Positions 60,277 through 64,000 of a DNA stretch of 64,000 nt are shown here, one piece after another. The stretch's first letter is position 1; each line of letters starts with the position of its first letter. The stretch is from Pseudochryseolinea flava (GTDB lineage Bacteria; Bacteroidota; Bacteroidia; Cytophagales; Cyclobacteriaceae). Location: the NCBI RefSeq assembly GCF_003286915.1, contig NZ_QMFY01000001.1, positions 434,001 to 498,000 of the forward strand, read 5' to 3'. Under the pieces are notes generated by a model, which was given only the letters and a program-made list of their open reading frames with translations, made no database searches and was not told where the DNA came from. The position numbers and the translations under genes are program-made.

Positions 60277-60782
60277 CGTAAATACATTAAGTAATAAATA
60301 AAGAATTAGAGCGTGAATGCCGTACGGCCTCACCTTAGCGACCACGTATTCAGTGATCAACACGAATAGTCATGAGCACGCGGACCATAAATTATCTAAC
60401 AGTCAATGCCTGCGCTGTGACTTTGTCTTAATTTTACCAATGAAGAATGGCATCCGGTGTGGATGAGAATGTGATCGCGAATGTCGATTAAAAGATGAGC
60501 ATCTTTGATAATCCCTGTTTATGCGTTAAACATTGGAAGCGCGAAGATATTGAAATTTCAATTCATCAACTAAAAATTTCGACACAACCCAACTTCGTGG
60601 ACTTTCGTATAAGTGTCAAATACAATTAAACGGTAACCATACCCATGAAAAATTTTTACTATCAGTATTGATAGTTCAATTGAATCTCTCGAATTCCATT
60701 TGTTTTATCTTCTGATACTTTCAAAATGTTTTTACGTGGTAAAAAGCGCATCAGTGTTTTTTGTCACTAACCATAAACAATT
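60277..60782. promoter_or_regulatory. Divergent control region of the RNA ligase operon
   Basis: 506 bases without a credible gene. It contains the perfect palindrome ACTATCA-GTAT-TGATAGT at 60658-60675 and AT-rich stretches; promoters for the ligase operon (minus) and the YiaA-like gene (plus) should be here, but I cannot place either firmly. Confidence 0.4.
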
Positions 60783-61205
60783 ATGACTATGTATCAAAAA
60801 CCATCGAATGCATTTATTGGAGCATCATGGCTCACGCTCGGAACAGGCATGACCGGTTTCATTATTGGGCTGTGGCGCTCAACGATGCAGTTAAATGAAA
60901 AGGGCTATTACTTCACCGTATTAATGTATGGTCTCTTTTCCGTGATCTCGTTACAAAAAAGTGTACGCGATAAACTCGACAACCTGCCCGTAACAGACAT
61001 CTACTATGGACTCAGCTGGTTCTCAACCATTCTCGCGGTGGTGTTACTAACCGTGGGATTGTGGAATGCTGAGTTGATGCCAAGTGAAAAAGGATTTTAT
61101 GCATTCGCTTTTCTGATGTCACTGTTTGCTGCCGTTGCCGTTCAAAAAAACACGCGCGACATACAAGCCGCCAATAAACAGGAACAGCTGGAGCAACATC
61201 CTTAA
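60783..61205 (+). CDS. YiaA/YiaB-like inner membrane protein
   Basis: 140 residues with two repeats of a two-helix unit (GASWLTLGTGMTGFIIGLW, then LSWFSTILAVVLLTVGLW), each followed by EKGYYF/EKGFYA and a VQKxxRD motif, the YiaA/B signature. Function unknown. Confidence 0.85.
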   Translation: MTMYQKPSNAFIGASWLTLGTGMTGFIIGLWRSTMQLNEKGYYFTVLMYGLFSVISLQKSVRDKLDNLPVTDIYYGLSWFSTILAVVLLTVGLWNAELMPSEKGFYAFAFLMSLFAAVAVQKNTRDIQAANKQEQLEQHP

Positions 61206-61250
61206 AAAAAGAATGGACACTTTCACTACGCATAGTAGTAGAAAGTGTCC
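61204..61250 (-). terminator. Terminator of the PBP1A gene (bidirectional)
   Basis: 10-bp stem GGACACTTTC (61215-61224) / GAAAGTGTCC (61241-61250) with inner CTAC/GTAG, preceded by A7 on the plus strand, i.e. T7 after the hairpin on the minus strand. Confidence 0.9.
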
Positions 61251-61256
61251 CTATCA

Positions 61257-63545
61257 TTAACGGCCCGTTGAATAATCCGCGGCAGAATCGTCGCTAGCAC
61301 CATCGCAATCGAAGCTTCGCGTAAACTGTTTTGGCTGTTTAAAATATCCCTTGCGATACCCTATCTCCGGGTGCGCATAAATTTTCGACATGAAGCGATC
61401 CCAAATTGGCAATGCCGACCGTGTTGACGCTCCTTCACCCCAGGAAGGAAAACGAATCGATCTTTCATCGCCACCAACCCACACGCCGGTAACAAGGTTA
61501 TGAGTAATTCCAATGTACCATGCATCGGACGCGTCATCGGTTGTGCCGGTTTTTCCGCCAACTTCATTTCCAAGCGTAACCGCTGTACTTAAGCTGGCCG
61601 ATGTACCGCCCTCTTCTTCAACACCACCTTTTAACATGTATACCATTGTGTACGCCGTATTCTCGTCGAGCACTTGCTCTGTTTGTGGAACAAAGTTTTG
61701 TAGCACATTTCCATTTTTGTCTTCGATACGCGTGATGTAAAATGGTTTCGTGCGAATACCTAAATTCGCGAATGTGCAATAGGCGCCAACCATTTCAAAC
61801 AAAGAAACATCGCTTGTGCCGAGCGCTAAAGAGTAAACTGGATCAAGCTTCGCGGTGATACCCAATCGCACGGCGAAGTCAACAACATTTTTAGGTTGCA
61901 TCTTCTCCATCAACTGCATGGTAATGGTGTTTAATGATTTTGCTAACCCATGTCGCAAAGTATATTTCGTTCCATCACCATAGGTACCATTCGCATTTTT
62001 TACGCGATACACGGTGCCCGACACTTTCAATGTTGGTGAAATATCCAACAACTCCGTACAAGGAGAATATCCGTCCTCCATCGCCTTTCCATATACAAAC
62101 GGCTTAAAGGTAGATCCCGCTTGGCGCATACCCTGGCGCACATGATCGTATTTAAAATAACGATGACTCAATCCACCTACCCATGCTTTTACTTCTCCAG
62201 TCTGCGGATTCATCGCCATCAAGCCCGTTTGCAAAAATCTATTGTAGTAACGCAACGAGTCATAAAAACTAAAATCGACAAACTTATCGCCACCCCAGGC
62301 AAATACTTTCATTCGCTTCTTTTTCTTCAAAACAATCTCGATAGAATCTGCACCGGCACCGTAGCGTTTCTCAAGTGTTTTATAAATATCCGTGCGTTTT
62401 ATTTTCTTCTGAAGGAAGTCCGTGATCTCTTCACCACCTGCGCCCTCCCAAGGGTTTCTACTACCCAGTGCAGTTTCAAAATCGCGTTGCACCTTGCTCA
62501 TGTGTTCTGCAACAGCTTGCTCCGCCAACATTTGCATCCTACTATCAATGGTGGTATAAATTTTTAATCCAGATTCAAGCAAATCTATATCTCGCTCTTT
62601 ACACCACTTATCTAGATCTTGACGAAGCACTGTTCTGAAATAAGTTGCTAAACCTTCATTGTGGTTTTGTACCGAAAAATTGAGATCAAGTGGAAGCTGC
62701 TTTAATGAATCGTAAGCTTTTTCTGTCTTGATGTAACCATGATCCAGCAGTTTGTGAAGGACTTGATTACGTTTATTCAATGCACGCTCCGGATGTTCCC
62801 GAGGGTTGAAACGCACAGTACCTTGCAACATTCCCACGAGCAAAGCAGCTTCGTGCAAGTCAAGTTTCGCAGGACTCTTACCAAAATATGTTTCCGACGC
62901 TACTTTGATTCCGTAAGCGTTATTGTTGAAAGGAACGGTATTTAGGTAGAGGCAAATAATCTCCTCTTTCGTAAAGTTCTTTTCAAGTTGAACAGCAATA
63001 ATCCATTCCTTCGTTTTGCTAATCAACATATCCAACGGACTGGCTAGATAACCAAAATGACCGCGCAATTCTTCACTTCGGGTATGAAAGAGATTCTTTG
63101 CGGTTTGTTGTGTTAGTGTGCTTCCTCCGCCTTGACCACCTCCCAACACCACACCTTTCACTACACGAAAGTAAGATTGCAAGTCCATTCCTGCATGATC
63201 ATAAAATCGATGGTCTTCTGAAATGATCAACGTCTTCACCAACAGGGGTGGCAACTGATCGTATGTTACAGCGCTTCTGTTGAAGCGAAAATATCGTCCG
63301 AGTGACGCGCCATCGGCAGAGATAACTTCCGAAGAAAGATCGTTTTGTGGATTTTCCACCATCCGAAAGCTAGGCATCTCACCAAAAAGGTTGAAGGGAT
63401 TCCAGATGACAGAATAGATATACAGGGGCACGCCAACGAGCACGACCAAGAAAGCTATCCACGTGAACTTGACAACTTTATTAAACCAAGAGGTTTTAAA
63501 GAGAAGGATTTTTGAGAACATCGAGCTTGATGAAGCTTTGGCCAT
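61257..63545 (-). CDS. Penicillin-binding protein 1A (bifunctional glycosyltransferase/transpeptidase)
   Basis: 762 residues. One N-terminal membrane helix (WIAFLVVLVGVPLYIYSVI), GT51 domain with catalytic Glu in ISEDHRFYDHAGMD and GGSTLTQQTAKNLF, then a transpeptidase domain with SxxK (GSTFKPFVYGKA), SxN (KSLNTITMQL) and KTG (GGKTGTTDDASDAWYIG). Polymerises and crosslinks peptidoglycan in the periplasm. Complete, single gene. Confidence 0.94.
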   Translation of the reverse strand: MAKASSSSMFSKILLFKTSWFNKVVKFTWIAFLVVLVGVPLYIYSVIWNPFNLFGEMPSFRMVENPQNDLSSEVISADGASLGRYFRFNRSAVTYDQLPPLLVKTLIISEDHRFYDHAGMDLQSYFRVVKGVVLGGGQGGGSTLTQQTAKNLFHTRSEELRGHFGYLASPLDMLISKTKEWIIAVQLEKNFTKEEIICLYLNTVPFNNNAYGIKVASETYFGKSPAKLDLHEAALLVGMLQGTVRFNPREHPERALNKRNQVLHKLLDHGYIKTEKAYDSLKQLPLDLNFSVQNHNEGLATYFRTVLRQDLDKWCKERDIDLLESGLKIYTTIDSRMQMLAEQAVAEHMSKVQRDFETALGSRNPWEGAGGEEITDFLQKKIKRTDIYKTLEKRYGAGADSIEIVLKKKKRMKVFAWGGDKFVDFSFYDSLRYYNRFLQTGLMAMNPQTGEVKAWVGGLSHRYFKYDHVRQGMRQAGSTFKPFVYGKAMEDGYSPCTELLDISPTLKVSGTVYRVKNANGTYGDGTKYTLRHGLAKSLNTITMQLMEKMQPKNVVDFAVRLGITAKLDPVYSLALGTSDVSLFEMVGAYCTFANLGIRTKPFYITRIEDKNGNVLQNFVPQTEQVLDENTAYTMVYMLKGGVEEEGGTSASLSTAVTLGNEVGGKTGTTDDASDAWYIGITHNLVTGVWVGGDERSIRFPSWGEGASTRSALPIWDRFMSKIYAHPEIGYRKGYFKQPKQFTRSFDCDGASDDSAADYSTGR

Positions 63546-63724
63546 AGGAAACTATTTGTAGCGAAGATAATTCAAATAACAAATCTAGATGGAAACCTTG
63601 AATCATTCTCAAAGAAACGGTCGGATAAAATGGAATCTGTTGGATAGATCTCCAAACCTGTCGTAATGATAGTGAATGATGTTGAAGGGCGGTCCTGCGA
63701 TCGTCAACGCAGCCGATTATCCAT

Positions 63725-64000
63725 TCATTCCAAAGACCTTTTGTGCCTGAAAAACAACTGCGAAATCGGGATAAGCATAAATGCAGCCAGCGCAAACGTG
63801 ATAAAGGCCAGTTTCAAATTTAAGGCTTCAGAAATGTAGCCAATCAAAGGAGGCCCGATAAGCATCCCCACGATACTGTATGTTGCCAAGAGCGAAACGG
63901 CCATTCCTGTGGAATACTTTCGTGAGCCACCCGCTAATAGAAATGTCATCGGGATAACCGGTCCGGTGCCAAAACCCACTAGCGAAAAACCAATCAATGT
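63725..64000 (-). CDS. Major facilitator superfamily transporter, C-terminal part only
   Basis: The frame is open to the window edge; 91 residues visible, three membrane helices ending in FFRHKRSLE. The pattern GFGTGPVIPMTFLLAGG and GMLIGPPLIGYISEALNLK is typical of the last helices of MFS exporters. Its 5' end lies beyond base 64000. Confidence 0.75.
   Translation of the reverse strand, partial: TLIGFSLVGFGTGPVIPMTFLLAGGSRKYSTGMAVSLLATYSIVGMLIGPPLIGYISEALNLKLAFITFALAAFMLIPISQLFFRHKRSLE

Noticed and set aside
1-64000. CRISPR arrays, insertion sequences or phage genes
   Set aside because: No regularly spaced direct repeats, transposases, integrases or capsid-type genes are visible in the window.

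Overview
The window looks like chromosome of a Bacteroidota member, most likely order Cytophagales (Chryseolinea/Ohtaekwangia-like). The reasons are Bacteroidota-type -7 boxes (TAnnTTTG) with few strong Shine-Dalgarno sites, a PadR regulator paired with a very long FtsX/MacB-type permease, a GH92 mannosidase lipoprotein, CHASE3 and PAS histidine kinases next to single-domain receivers, and an HD-Pnk end-healing enzyme of the kind characterised from Runella. There is no prophage, insertion sequence or CRISPR array. Genes are short operons on both strands separated by clear hairpin terminators. This assignment is inference from gene content, not a database match.

Layout. 0-6 kb: redox and stress accessory genes (two Crp/Fnr regulators, DoxX, an imine-reductase-like dehydrogenase, HxlR, DUF2306, a GlcG/HbpS-like protein and an aldo/keto reductase). 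6-9.5 kb: a two-component cluster. 10-17.2 kb: an RNA-centred region with rtcB, an SPFH/slipin gene, a 0.95-kb tRNA-like leader, a divergent WYL-PhyH fusion regulator, a higBA-like pair with a membrane gene, a short leader ORF with an attenuator-like terminator, one tRNA-like element, tRNA-Pro and tRNA-Tyr. 17.2-24 kb: a five-gene operon with two sensory-rhodopsin-transducer paralogues and a lactone oxidase, divergent from a GH13/LLM-oxidoreductase pair. 24-36 kb: transporter, peptidase, GH92, cold-shock protein and small conserved genes. 36-46 kb: CHASE3 kinase, adenylate cyclase, a HipA-like kinase with DUF3037, and a large ThuA/sugar-dehydrogenase/cytochrome fusion. 46-56 kb: dipeptidase, DMT exporter, ABM/Fe-alcohol dehydrogenase pair, PadR-permease, DoxX. 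56-60.4 kb: a second RNA-repair operon (RNA ligase, HD-Pnk, NMNAT-Nudix, PRPP-synthetase-like). 60.8-64 kb: YiaA-like protein, PBP1A and a truncated MFS transporter.

The main observation lies upstream of slipin-rtcB. On the minus strand the presumed leader contains a tRNA whose pieces are in circularly permuted order: anticodon 3' strand, variable loop, T-arm and acceptor 3' strand come first, then a 3-nt linker, then acceptor 5' strand, D-arm and anticodon 5' strand. Rejoined, it makes a complete cloverleaf (7-bp acceptor, 4-bp D-stem, 5-bp anticodon stem, 5-nt variable loop, 5-bp T-stem with TTCGAAT loop), whereas the ordinary linear reading has no acceptor helix. A second, more eroded unit with the same order follows directly. 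Such an RNA resembles a tRNA cut in its anticodon loop, the type of break that RtcB or HD-Pnk plus Rnl can repair, and it sits in front of an RtcB gene. I infer a candidate permuted-tRNA gene or a broken-tRNA-mimic leader that controls or is processed by the repair operon, with the divergent WYL-PhyH protein as likely regulator. With the second operon near 58-60 kb, this window carries two chemically different RNA-repair pathways and an RNase-type toxin.
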